A stretch of 64,000 nucleotides of DNA, taken from GCA-2731375 sp964590195. Its GTDB lineage: Bacteria; Pseudomonadota; Alphaproteobacteria; GCA-2731375. Of this stretch, positions 1 to 7,808 are shown one piece after another. Each line of letters starts with the position of its first letter. The first letter of the stretch is position 1. A program made the position numbers and the translations under genes. The stretch is from assembly GCA_964590195.1 (NCBI GenBank), contig CAZPWJ010000009.1, forward strand, positions 1 through 64,000. The letters are read 5' to 3'. The notes under the pieces are model-generated. The model was not told where the DNA came from. It saw nothing but the letters and a program-made list of their open reading frames with translations, and made no database searches.

Positions 1-51
1 TTGGAAGCACCCTACATGAAGTGGGTGTCTGCGTTAACCGGATAGGCACGG

Positions 52-675
52 ATTAATCATCTGGCATTCATCACCCACGATCTGGAGGCCACCATACGCT
101 TCTATCGTGATCTGTTGGGCATGACATTGGAGGCCGGCGTCGGCCACGACGGCTATCGCCACTATTTCTTCCGCGCGGGGGAGGCGCAAATCGCCTTTTT
201 CGCCTACGAAGGCGCCCAGCCCATGAACCCGAAACCGCACGGCTCGCCCAGCCGGCAGCCGCTGGGTTTCGATCACGTCTCCATGACTTGCGAAAGCCGC
301 GAGGATCTGTTCGCGGCCAAGGACCGGCTGGAAGCCGCCGGCTTCGATGTTTCCGGCGCCGTGGATCACGGCACCATGTGGTCGATCTATTTCTATGACC
401 CGAACAACATCCCACTGGAGATCAGCTGGGACATCATGAAGATCACCCAGCCCCCGGCTGTGGCCGACGATCTGCCCCTTGCCATCGTGGCCGAGGGCGC
501 CGAGCCGCAGCCGGGCCATTGGCCGGAGGTGACCAGCCCAACGCCGGTGGAACAGATGACGGCGCACGCCGGCAACGGCTATCAGATGCGCGATGCGGCA
601 TTATCGGAACAGCGCGGGGATTACACCCCCGAATACCGCGCCCTGATCACGGGAGCCTCCGACGCGGCGGAATAA
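52..675 (+). CDS. VOC-family (glyoxalase/dioxygenase fold) protein, start unresolved
   Basis: A vicinal-oxygen-chelate fold protein of about 207 aa. The usual three metal ligands are visible: His in INHLAF at the N-terminus, His in GFDHVSM, and Glu in NIPLEIS. The substrate is not predictable. The family-typical N-terminus (INHLAFITHDLEATIRFYRD) is encoded from about base 52, but there is no ATG, GTG or TTG in front of it, and an in-frame TAG lies at 43-45. The first conventional start is TTG at 115, which would delete the first strand and one metal ligand. Either ATT at 52 is used, or one base was gained near 44: removing it gives an ATG followed by codons for A-R-I-N-H. The coordinates given assume ATT. 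The gene could be a pseudogene. Confidence 0.65.
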   Translation: MNHLAFITHDLEATIRFYRDLLGMTLEAGVGHDGYRHYFFRAGEAQIAFFAYEGAQPMNPKPHGSPSRQPLGFDHVSMTCESREDLFAAKDRLEAAGFDVSGAVDHGTMWSIYFYDPNNIPLEISWDIMKITQPPAVADDLPLAIVAEGAEPQPGHWPEVTSPTPVEQMTAHAGNGYQMRDAALSEQRGDYTPEYRALITGASDAAE

Positions 676-789
676 GACCGGCGCCGTTGATGTCCAAGCG
701 GGTGACTCATCCGGCCCGGCCCGTTATAAGAGGGGCGTTCTTGTAAGCGGTTAATCTGGATCCAGGTCGGGATCGAAGTTGGGGTTGAA

Positions 790-1830
790 GTGACGTTACC
801 GAAATTGCCGGCGCAAACTAGTTGGCGCCGCGCCCAACAAATCCGCGCACAGGGCGATCCCAGAGTGGTTCCCACCGCCTGGAAACGCGGCGCTTTTGCC
901 ATTTTTCTTGTCCTGGCCGTGATCCTGCCTTTCGTGCTGGACAACTATACCGTCTATAGCCTGGCCTTGGTCTTCGCCCTGGCCCTGGCGGTTCTTGGCA
1001 TCAATCTGCTGACCGGGTTGAGCGGACAGTTTTCCATCGGCCATGGGGCCTTTTTCGCCATCGGCGCCTATACCACCTCCATCGCCATGAGCCATGGCGG
1101 ACTGTCCGCCTACAGCGCCCTGCCCGTGGCGGCGCTGGTCTCGTTCATTGCCGGCTTTTTGTTCGGCTGGCCGGCCCTGCGCCTGAACATAATTCATCTG
1201 ATGCTGATGACCTGGGGCCTGTCCCTGATACTGCCGCAAGTGCTGAAGCTGGATGCGCTGCAGGAATGGACGGGGGGTGTCAACGGCGTCTATCTCGACC
1301 GGCCCGAGTCGCCCGCCTGGAGCGGCCTGAACGATGATCAATATTGGTACTTTGTCACCCTGGCGGTCTTGCTGTTGATGTTCTGGCTGGCCGGCAATCT
1401 TTCCAACAGCCGCTCCGCCCGGGCCCTGGCCGCGATCCGCGACAACCAGATCGCCGCCGCGCCCATGGGCATCAACGTGGCCCTGTTCAAGACGCAGATC
1501 TTTGGCGTTTCCGCCATGTACGCCGGCATGGGCGGCGCCCTGACCGGCTTGCTGGCGGATTTCGTGGCGCCGGATTCCTATGGCCTGTTCTTTTCCATTT
1601 CATTGCTGGCCGGCGCCGTGATCGCCGGCTTCCGCTCTGTCTGGGGGGCGCTGATCGGTAGTTTCCTGGTCCTCTACCTGCCCGCGGCCTCGGGCGCCAT
1701 GCCCGCCGCCCTGGCGGTGCCGCCCTTTGGCGTCGCGCTGTTGTTGACGGTCTATTTCATGCCCGACGGCATCTCGGGCCTCGCGGTCAGAATCTATCAA
1801 CGCCTTAAAATCACCCGAAAAAATAGTTAA
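790..1830 (+). CDS. Orphan LivM-type ABC transporter permease
   Basis: An integral membrane permease of the branched-chain amino acid (HAAT) ABC family, 346 aa, beginning at a GTG. About nine hydrophobic segments follow a charged cytoplasmic N-terminus of about 35 residues. The LivM signature GLSGQFSIGHGAFFAIGAY sits near residue 80, and the cytoplasmic coupling loop (ALAAIRDNQIAAAPMGIN) that docks on the ATPase is near residue 215. No LivH, ATPase or binding protein is next to it on this side, so its partners are either upstream of the window or encoded elsewhere. A complete set lies at 37.4-44.3 kb. Together with the VOC gene it may be the tail of an operon that begins before the window. 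Confidence 0.85.
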   Translation: MTLPKLPAQTSWRRAQQIRAQGDPRVVPTAWKRGAFAIFLVLAVILPFVLDNYTVYSLALVFALALAVLGINLLTGLSGQFSIGHGAFFAIGAYTTSIAMSHGGLSAYSALPVAALVSFIAGFLFGWPALRLNIIHLMLMTWGLSLILPQVLKLDALQEWTGGVNGVYLDRPESPAWSGLNDDQYWYFVTLAVLLLMFWLAGNLSNSRSARALAAIRDNQIAAAPMGINVALFKTQIFGVSAMYAGMGGALTGLLADFVAPDSYGLFFSISLLAGAVIAGFRSVWGALIGSFLVLYLPAASGAMPAALAVPPFGVALLLTVYFMPDGISGLAVRIYQRLKITRKNS

Positions 1831-1946
1831 TTCAGGGTAAATTACGCCATTTTGTAGCTTTTTCGCAGATTCGGTGATTGACGTCACTGCGCCGCCAACG
1901 CTGCCCTGCAATACTCCACATTGAGGGCACGTCGGAGGAAGACTTC

Positions 1947-2015
1947 ATGCCTACATTCGCGGATTTGCCGAATATGGCCCTGGCGCTGATGGTCGTGGCG
2001 ATTTTCATGCTCTAG
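1947..2015 (+). CDS. Candidate 22-aa hydrophobic small protein
   Basis: A 22-codon frame (starts MPTFADLPNM, ends AIFML, TAG stop) follows a strong Shine-Dalgarno GGAGGA at 1933-1938, eight bases before the ATG. The last dozen residues are almost entirely hydrophobic, enough for one short membrane segment. It lies in the 214-base gap between the LivM-like permease and the convergent acyl-CoA dehydrogenase. The ribosome binding site is better than that of many longer genes in the window, which is the main argument for it being translated. No family is recognised. It could also be the remnant of a longer gene. Confidence 0.4.
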   Translation: MPTFADLPNMALALMVVAIFML

Positions 2016-2044
2016 CGATATTCATCAGCGCCGAGCCGCCGGCA

Positions 2045-3250
2045 CTACATACCCAGCACCAGCTTGGCCATGATATTGCGTTGAATTTCGTTGGAGCCGC
2101 CATAGATACTGCCGGCCCGGTCATTCAGATAACGCGCGGTGATGGACATTTCATCCCGCTGACCAAGCGGTTCCAGGTTGGCGCCGGCAAGGCGTTCTTC
2201 TGGCTGATGGGGTGCGGCGTAATAGGCAATGGCCCGCATGGCCAGTTCGCTAATCGCCATCTGCACCTCGGTCGAGCGGGTTTTCAACATAGACGATGCA
2301 GGACCAGGGCTGCCGCGCTTGGCGATCTCGGCCATGGTGCGCATTTCGGTATACTCCACCGTCGTCAGCTCGATCTCCAGGGCCGCCAGATCGGCAGCGA
2401 AACCAGGTTCCTCCAACAAGCTGTGGCCATCGCTTTGCCGCCGCGCCGATGCCAGACGCCGGGCCTCGTTCAGCCGGGTCCGCAGCCTGGCCGCCCGGGC
2501 ATCACCACCCCGTTCGAATTCCAGCAGATACTTGGCGACGGTCCAGCCTTCATTCTCGGCCCCGAGGCGGTTGGCTTGCGGCACCCGCACATCCTCGAAG
2601 AAAACCTGATTGAATTCGTGGTCGCCGCCCAGGATATGGATCGGCTCCACCGTGATGCCGGGGGTGTCCATTTCCAACAATAGAAAGGTAATGCCGGCCT
2701 GGGGCTTGCCGTCCATCTTGGTGCGCACCAGACAGAACATGCGGTCGGCATAATGGGCCGAGGTGGTCCAGATCTTGGAGCCATTGATGATGTAGTCATC
2801 GCCATCCGCCACGGCCCGGCATTGCAACGAGGCCAGGTCCGAGCCCGAGCCCGGTTCAGAGTAACCCTGGCACCAGACATCTTCACCCGAGAGGATGCGC
2901 GGCAGATAGAAGGCTTTCTGTTCCTCGCTGCCATGGCCCATGATGGCGTGCGCCACCATGGACAATCCCTGGGGCACCAGCCGCAAGGCACCGGCCCGGG
3001 CGCATTCAGTGGCGAACAGGTAGCGGCGCATGGGGTCCCAGCCGGTGCCGCCATGCTCCACCGGCCAATTCGGCGCCGCCCAGCCCTGGCGGTACAATAT
3101 TCGTTGCCATGCCATGGTCGCCTCATGCTCGGCAACAATGGTGGTGCAAAGCCGCGAGGCCTCGCGAAACTCCGGCGTCAGATTGTCTTCCAGAAAGCTC
3201 CGGACTTCGGCCTGAAAGGCCCGCAGTTCATCCGATAAGGCTATATCCAT
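2045..3250 (-). CDS. Acyl-CoA dehydrogenase, PimC-like
   Basis: An FAD-dependent acyl-CoA dehydrogenase of 401 aa that introduces an alpha,beta double bond into an acyl-CoA. It has the flavin-binding motif WCQGYSEPGSGSDLASL near residue 130 and the C-terminal motif SIYGGSNEIQRNI. In the YEGT motif of MCAD-type enzymes the catalytic base is Glu; here Gly occupies that place (IYGGSNEIQ), as in the large subunit of pimeloyl-CoA dehydrogenase (PimC) and related two-subunit enzymes. The base must come from elsewhere or from a partner. It is the last gene of the badH-badI-ligase-dehydrogenase run, 25 bases after the other dehydrogenase. Oxidation of a pimeloyl-CoA-like dicarboxyl product of BadI is plausible but inferred. 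Confidence 0.85.
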   Translation of the reverse strand: MDIALSDELRAFQAEVRSFLEDNLTPEFREASRLCTTIVAEHEATMAWQRILYRQGWAAPNWPVEHGGTGWDPMRRYLFATECARAGALRLVPQGLSMVAHAIMGHGSEEQKAFYLPRILSGEDVWCQGYSEPGSGSDLASLQCRAVADGDDYIINGSKIWTTSAHYADRMFCLVRTKMDGKPQAGITFLLLEMDTPGITVEPIHILGGDHEFNQVFFEDVRVPQANRLGAENEGWTVAKYLLEFERGGDARAARLRTRLNEARRLASARRQSDGHSLLEEPGFAADLAALEIELTTVEYTEMRTMAEIAKRGSPGPASSMLKTRSTEVQMAISELAMRAIAYYAAPHQPEERLAGANLEPLGQRDEMSITARYLNDRAGSIYGGSNEIQRNIMAKLVLGM

Positions 3251-3275
3251 GGATTAATCCTTACTCAGCTCCTAT

Positions 3276-4412
3276 TCAATCCGACGCGATATCCCGCGCG
3301 ATGACCAGTTTCTGAATGTCGTTGGTGCCCTCGTAAATCCGCGCGCCACGTACGCCGCGATAATAGCGCTCCACGGGAAAATCCTTCAAAAAACCATAGC
3401 CGCCCAGGGTCTGCATGGCTTCGGAGCAGACGTTCTCGGCCATGTCGGTAGCAAACAGCTTGGCCATGGAAGCTTCCGTCAGACATTTCAGGCCGGCGCT
3501 GCGCCGGGCGGCGGCATGCCAGATCAACTGCCGCGCCGCCTCCAGTTGCGTCGCCATATCCGCCAGGCGGAATGCCACCGCCTGATGTTCGATGATCGGC
3601 TTGCCGAAAGCTTCCCGCTCCTGAGCATATGCCAGCGCCGCCTCGTAGGCCGCCCGTGCCATGCCCAGGGCCTGGCTGGCGATGCCGATGCGCCCGCCCT
3701 CCAGATTACCCAGGGCGATACGGTAGCCCTGGCCCTCTTCGCCCAGCAGGGCATCGTGGGGCAGACGCATGTCGGTGAAGGCCAACTGCGCCGTATCGGA
3801 TGCGTTCAGGCCCATTTTTTCTTCCAGCCGCACCACTTCATAGCCGGGCGTATCCGTGGGCACGATGAAGGCGGAAATGCCGCGCTTACCGGCCTCGGGA
3901 TCGGTGACCGCGAAGACCAGGGTCAGATCAGCGTTCTTGCCGGTGGTAATGAACTGTTTCGCGCCGTTGATGACATAGCCGTCGTCATCGCGCACCGCGC
4001 GGGTGGTCAAGGCGCCGGCGTCCGAACCGCCCTTGGCCTCGGTCAAGGCAAAAGCGCAAAGGATTTCACCCATGGTCAGGCGGCGCAGGTAACGTTCTTT
4101 TTGCGCCTGGCTGCCGTATTCCAGGATCGGCATGCAGCCCACCGAATTATGCCCGCTCATGACAATGGCGATGGCGCCGTCACCGTAGGCGATCTCCTCC
4201 AACGCCATGGCGTAGGTGACATAGTCCAGGCCGGCGCCGCCCCATTCCTCCGGCACGGTCATGCCCATCAGGCCCAGCTTGCCCATGGCCTTGAAAACCT
4301 CGGCCGGGAAATAGGCCTTGTCCTCCCACTCAGCCGCGAAAGGCGCAATTTGCTCCGCCGCGAAGGCTCTGGCCATATCGCGGATCATTACTTGTTCCTC
4401 GGTCGGGATCAT
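3276..4412 (-). CDS. Acyl-CoA dehydrogenase, possible cyclohexanecarboxyl-CoA dehydrogenase (BadJ/AliB-like)
   Basis: A standard-length (378 aa) MCAD-like flavoenzyme. FAD and substrate motifs are present (FALTEAKGGSDAGALTT near residue 120). The C-terminal RIYEGTNDIQKLVIARDI retains the catalytic Glu of the YEGT motif, unlike its neighbour. It starts at ATG 4412, 16 bases after the stop of the CoA ligase, so the two are probably co-translated. In Rhodopseudomonas palustris the cyclohexanecarboxylate route uses a ligase (AliA), a dehydrogenase (BadJ), a hydratase (BadK), then BadH and BadI. The position here fits the BadJ step, but the sequence alone does not separate it from short-chain acyl-CoA dehydrogenases. 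Confidence 0.85.
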   Translation of the reverse strand: MIPTEEQVMIRDMARAFAAEQIAPFAAEWEDKAYFPAEVFKAMGKLGLMGMTVPEEWGGAGLDYVTYAMALEEIAYGDGAIAIVMSGHNSVGCMPILEYGSQAQKERYLRRLTMGEILCAFALTEAKGGSDAGALTTRAVRDDDGYVINGAKQFITTGKNADLTLVFAVTDPEAGKRGISAFIVPTDTPGYEVVRLEEKMGLNASDTAQLAFTDMRLPHDALLGEEGQGYRIALGNLEGGRIGIASQALGMARAAYEAALAYAQEREAFGKPIIEHQAVAFRLADMATQLEAARQLIWHAAARRSAGLKCLTEASMAKLFATDMAENVCSEAMQTLGGYGFLKDFPVERYYRGVRGARIYEGTNDIQKLVIARDIASD

Positions 4413-4428
4413 GGCGTCAAAACCTCCG

Positions 4429-5991
4429 CTAGTTCACTTGCCGCTCGTGGCCTACCCAATAGGGTTCGCGCAATTCCCGCTTCAGGATCTTACCCGACGG
4501 GTTGCGCGGCAATTCATCAAGGAAATCCACCGAACGGGGGATTTTATAGCCGGCGATCTGTTGCCGGGCATAGGCGATGACCTCATCCGTGCTCATATCC
4601 GTGCCGGGCGCGGTCACGATGACCGCCTTCACCGTCTCGCCCCATTTATCGTCGGGTACGCCGATCACCGCCACATCGGCGATCTTGTCGTGACCGGCCA
4701 GGGCGCTTTCCACTTCCGCCGGATAGATATTCTCGCCACCCGAGACGATCATGTCCTTGACCCGGTCATGAATATACAGATAGCCCTCGTCATCAAAGTA
4801 ACCCGCATCGCCGGAATAGAACCAACCGTCCCGAATGGCCTTGGCGGTTTCCTCCGGCTGGTTCCAATACCCCTTCATGATCTGCGCACCGGCGATAATC
4901 ACCTCGCCGACCACGCCGCGCGGACAGTCCTGGTCGCTTTCATCCACCACCCGGATTTTTGCCGCGCTCATGGGCTTGCCGCAGGATTTCATTTTCTCGC
5001 TGCCGTCGTGATCCTCGGGCGGCAAATAGGTCACAGCGCCCGTGGTCTCGGTCAGCCCATAAAGCTGGGCAAAGCCACAATCGAAGATCTCCATGGCCTG
5101 TTGCAGCACGGGCAATGGAATGGGCGAGGCGCCGTACAACACCATCTTGACCGAGGATACATCCGTTGCCGCCGCACCGGGCGTTTGCAGCAGAAACAGA
5201 ATGACCGCCGGCACGAAAATGACCTGGGTGATGTGGTAGGTTTCGATGGCTTTCAATATCTCCGGCGGGTCCACCTCAGGTAATAGCACATTGGATGCGC
5301 CGAGATAGAGGCCGACAAAGGCCCAAACACAACCCGCTACATGGAACAACGGCATGGCCACCAACGAGACATCGTCGGGCGACCATTCGCCCCATTGCTC
5401 GTATGTGGTTGGCAGGAACAGAAGAAAATTGTCGTGGCTGATTTCCACCCCCTTGGGGTGCCCCGTGGTGCCGGATGAATAGGCCTGCAAACAGGTATCG
5501 GAACCCGCAGCCTCCATTTTGGGATCCGTCACATCCTGGCCATTGCGCCAGACGGCGTATTCGGCCCAGCCGTCACGGGCGCCCTGCAAGGTGAGCGTCT
5601 GTTCCAGGCATGGCACCTCCGCCGCGATGCCCGCCACGAGGCTGTGATATTCCTCGACAACGAACAGCAGCTTGGCGCCCGCATCGTTGAGCACATAGGC
5701 CACCTCGGGCGGGGCCAGACGGAAATTGATTGGCACAAGAACGGCGCCGGCCTTGGTGGCGCCATAGTAAATCTCGAAAAACAGATCGATGTTCTTGGCC
5801 AGAATGGCAACCCGCTCGCCCGGTTTGACGCCTGCGGCAATCAGACCGTTGGCAACCTGGTTGGCGCGTTGATCGAGCGTGCCATAGCTGATTTCACCGC
5901 CTTCAAAGATCAAGGCGGTGTCATCGCAACGTTCCAGCGCATGGCGGCGGATCGGGTCCGCCATGAATAGATAGCCGTCCTGGTTGCTCAT
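4429..5991 (-). CDS. AMP-forming acyl-CoA ligase, possible cyclic-acid CoA ligase
   Basis: A class I adenylate-forming enzyme (ANL superfamily), 520 aa, activating a carboxylic acid with ATP and CoA. Motifs in order: P-loop AYSSGTTGHPKGVEISH near residue 170, YGLTETTG near 310, the hinge region GDAGYFDDEGYLYIHDRVKD near 395, GGENIYPAEVE, and the C-terminal catalytic lysine in NPSGKILKREL. A good Shine-Dalgarno (GGAGAG) precedes the ATG. A strong hairpin at 6023-6055 separates it from badI upstream, while it runs almost directly into the acyl-CoA dehydrogenase downstream. By context it may activate cyclohexanecarboxylate or a dicarboxylate. The substrate is an inference. Confidence 0.88.
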   Translation of the reverse strand: MSNQDGYLFMADPIRRHALERCDDTALIFEGGEISYGTLDQRANQVANGLIAAGVKPGERVAILAKNIDLFFEIYYGATKAGAVLVPINFRLAPPEVAYVLNDAGAKLLFVVEEYHSLVAGIAAEVPCLEQTLTLQGARDGWAEYAVWRNGQDVTDPKMEAAGSDTCLQAYSSGTTGHPKGVEISHDNFLLFLPTTYEQWGEWSPDDVSLVAMPLFHVAGCVWAFVGLYLGASNVLLPEVDPPEILKAIETYHITQVIFVPAVILFLLQTPGAAATDVSSVKMVLYGASPIPLPVLQQAMEIFDCGFAQLYGLTETTGAVTYLPPEDHDGSEKMKSCGKPMSAAKIRVVDESDQDCPRGVVGEVIIAGAQIMKGYWNQPEETAKAIRDGWFYSGDAGYFDDEGYLYIHDRVKDMIVSGGENIYPAEVESALAGHDKIADVAVIGVPDDKWGETVKAVIVTAPGTDMSTDEVIAYARQQIAGYKIPRSVDFLDELPRNPSGKILKRELREPYWVGHERQVN

Positions 5992-6022
5992 AATTCAGAC
6001 TCTCCGCCAACACATACAAAAC

Positions 6023-6055
6023 AGGCCGGCCTTTGATACGGACAAAGGCCGGCCT
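6023..6055 (-). terminator. Hairpin terminator or attenuator between badI and the ligase
   Basis: Perfect 13-base arms (6023-6035 and 6043-6055, GC-rich AGGCCGGCCTTTG) flank a 7-base loop. Read on the minus strand the hairpin is followed by GTTTTG, so it faces badI, whose stop is 28 bases upstream. The T-run is short, so partial readthrough into the ligase is possible. Confidence 0.7.
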
Positions 6056-6083
6056 GGACTATAACAGCAAATTCCTATGTTGA

Positions 6084-6875
6084 TCAGCGCGGTTGATACT
6101 TGCGGAAATCAGGTTTGCGCTTCTCGCGGAAGGCATTGACGCCCTCCTTGGACTCTTCGGTCTCGTAGTAGCCTTTCAAGGCCTGGAAACCCAGCACGCC
6201 CAGGCCACGGATATGTTCCGTATCGGCATTGAAGCTGCGCTTGGCGATGGCCAAGGCGGTGGGGCTTTTGGCCATGATTTCCTGGCACCAGGCATCCACC
6301 TCCTCGTCCAGCTTGTCGAACGGCACCACCGCATTGACCAGGCCCATTTCCATTGCTTCCTGGGCTGAGTAGCGCCGGCACATGTACCAGATTTCCCGCG
6401 CCTTTTTTTCGCCCACCAACCGCGCCAGATAAGCCGTGCCAAAGCCCGGATCGACCGAGCCCATGGCCGGCCCGACCTGGCCAAAGATGGCGTTGTCCGA
6501 GGCAATGGTCAGATCGCACAGCACATGCAGGACATGGCCGCCGCCGATGGCATAGCCGTTGACCCGGGCGATCACCGGCTTTGGAATATCACGGATGATG
6601 GTGTGCAATTCCTCCACCGGCATGCCCGTGGTGCCCCGGCCGCCATAGCTGCCTTCGTGAGAATCAGCCGACTGATCACCGCCTGTGCAAAAGGCCTTGT
6701 CGCCAAAGCCCGTGAAAACCACGACGCCGATATCGGGGTTCCAGCCGGCCATGTTGAAGGCCTTGATCAGCTCCTCCGCCGTTTGATTTGAGAATGCGTT
6801 ATAGACCTTCGGGCGGTTGATGGTGATCGTCGCAACGCCGTCCTTCTCCGTATAGATCAGGTCATTAAATTCCAT
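6084..6875 (-). CDS. badI: 2-ketocyclohexanecarboxyl-CoA hydrolase (BadI)
   Basis: A crotonase-fold enzyme, 263 aa, that cleaves the ring of 2-ketocyclohexanecarboxyl-CoA to pimelyl-CoA in the anaerobic benzoate/cyclohexanecarboxylate pathway of Rhodopseudomonas palustris. Recognised from BadI-specific stretches: KAFCTGGDQS, GGRGTTGMPVEELHTIIRD, PKPVIARVNGYAIGGGHV, FGQVGPAMGSVDPGFGTAYL and KKAREIWYM. The closest look-alike is MenB (naphthoate synthase), which shares the GGGHVL and IFGQ.GP.(M/V)GS segments but lacks the GGRGT..P.EELH segment. The adjacent BadH and the absence of men genes support BadI. It lies 67 bases after badH, with a GC-rich inverted repeat between them. Confidence 0.88.
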   Translation of the reverse strand: MEFNDLIYTEKDGVATITINRPKVYNAFSNQTAEELIKAFNMAGWNPDIGVVVFTGFGDKAFCTGGDQSADSHEGSYGGRGTTGMPVEELHTIIRDIPKPVIARVNGYAIGGGHVLHVLCDLTIASDNAIFGQVGPAMGSVDPGFGTAYLARLVGEKKAREIWYMCRRYSAQEAMEMGLVNAVVPFDKLDEEVDAWCQEIMAKSPTALAIAKRSFNADTEHIRGLGVLGFQALKGYYETEESKEGVNAFREKRKPDFRKYQPR

Positions 6876-6899
6876 GGCAGATACTCGCTATTCGCTGCG

Positions 6900-6932
6900 T
6901 TCGCCGGGCGGGGGAGTGGGAGGCCCGGCGAA
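6900..6932 (-). other. Intercistronic hairpin between badH and badI
   Basis: Perfect 10-base inverted repeat TTCGCCGGGC / GCCCGGCGAA at 6900-6909 and 6923-6932 with a 13-base purine-rich loop. No T-run follows on the minus strand, so it looks like an mRNA-processing or stabilising hairpin rather than a terminator. Confidence 0.5.
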
Positions 6933-6942
6933 CTATGAAAAA

Positions 6943-7692
6943 TCAACCATGCATGGTCAGGCCGCCGGAGACGGAAATGGTCTGGCCCGTGATGTAGGAG
7001 GCATCGTCGGAGAGGAAGAAGCACACCAAGCCCGGATAATCCTCGGGCTCGGCGACCCGGCGCATGGGCACGGCGCGTTCCAGGGCGGCAACCAGCTTCG
7101 GCCCCTGTTCGGCCAAGAGCGGCGTGTTGGTCGGCCCGGGGCAGACCGTGTTCAGGGTGATGTTCTTGCGCGCCAACTCGCGGCTCATGGTCTTGGAGAA
7201 CGCGATCAGGCCGCCCTTGCACGCCGCATAAACAGCTTCGCCGGACGAGCCGACCCGGCCCGCATCGGAGGAGATATTGACCACCCGGCCACTGCCGCGT
7301 TCGGCCATGCCTTTCAAAATGACATGGCAGAGGTTCAGAGGACCATACATGTTGATGGCCACGACCTTGTGCCAAAGCTCCAGGTCCGTATCCAGGAAGG
7401 GCATGGATTTGTCCCAGCCGGCATTGTTGACCAGACCGTCCACGGGGCCGCAATCGCCTTCGAAGGCGGTAACGGCGGCCTCGACCGCGGCATAGTCGCT
7501 GACATCCACGGCATAGCCATTGGCGGTACCGCCCGCGGCGCGGATTTTTTCGGCCGTCGCATTGGCGCCATCACCATTGAGATCGAAAATCCCGACGTTA
7601 CAGCCCTCTTCACCCAGGCGCAGGCTGATCGCCTGGCCAATGCCGCTGGCACCACCGGTGAGAATGACGTTTTTACCTTGTAATCCACGCAT
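6943..7692 (-). CDS. badH: 2-hydroxycyclohexanecarboxyl-CoA dehydrogenase (BadH)
   Basis: A short-chain dehydrogenase of 249 aa that oxidises 2-hydroxycyclohexanecarboxyl-CoA to the 2-keto compound, the substrate of BadI. It has the NAD-binding TGGASGIG near residue 13, NNAGWD near 90, and the Ser-Tyr-Lys triad in SSDAGRVGSSGEAVYAACKG. The stretch RVGSSGEAVYAACKGGL and the C-terminal SVSGGLTM match BadH. The start chosen is ATG at 7692, because GGAGAG lies six bases before it and the N-terminus MRGLQGKNVILTGG is family-like. The upstream in-frame start at 7743 would add 17 unrelated residues. It is the promoter-proximal gene of the cluster and diverges from the lactonase gene. Confidence 0.88.
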   Translation of the reverse strand: MRGLQGKNVILTGGASGIGQAISLRLGEEGCNVGIFDLNGDGANATAEKIRAAGGTANGYAVDVSDYAAVEAAVTAFEGDCGPVDGLVNNAGWDKSMPFLDTDLELWHKVVAINMYGPLNLCHVILKGMAERGSGRVVNISSDAGRVGSSGEAVYAACKGGLIAFSKTMSRELARKNITLNTVCPGPTNTPLLAEQGPKLVAALERAVPMRRVAEPEDYPGLVCFFLSDDASYITGQTISVSGGLTMHG

Positions 7693-7808
7693 ATTAGGCT
7701 CTCCTATATCTTCTAATTGACTTGCGGCGGAGCATAAAAGCAAACATTGTTCGAGTCTTGTAATTGTTGGCCCCTGCTACATTCAGCCGCAATAATTGGG
7801 AGTAAAAT

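Noticed and set aside
6084..6875. MenB (1,4-dihydroxy-2-naphthoyl-CoA synthase)
   Set aside because: It shares segments with MenB, but the GGRGTTGMPVEELH segment and the adjacent BadH fit BadI, and no men genes are nearby.
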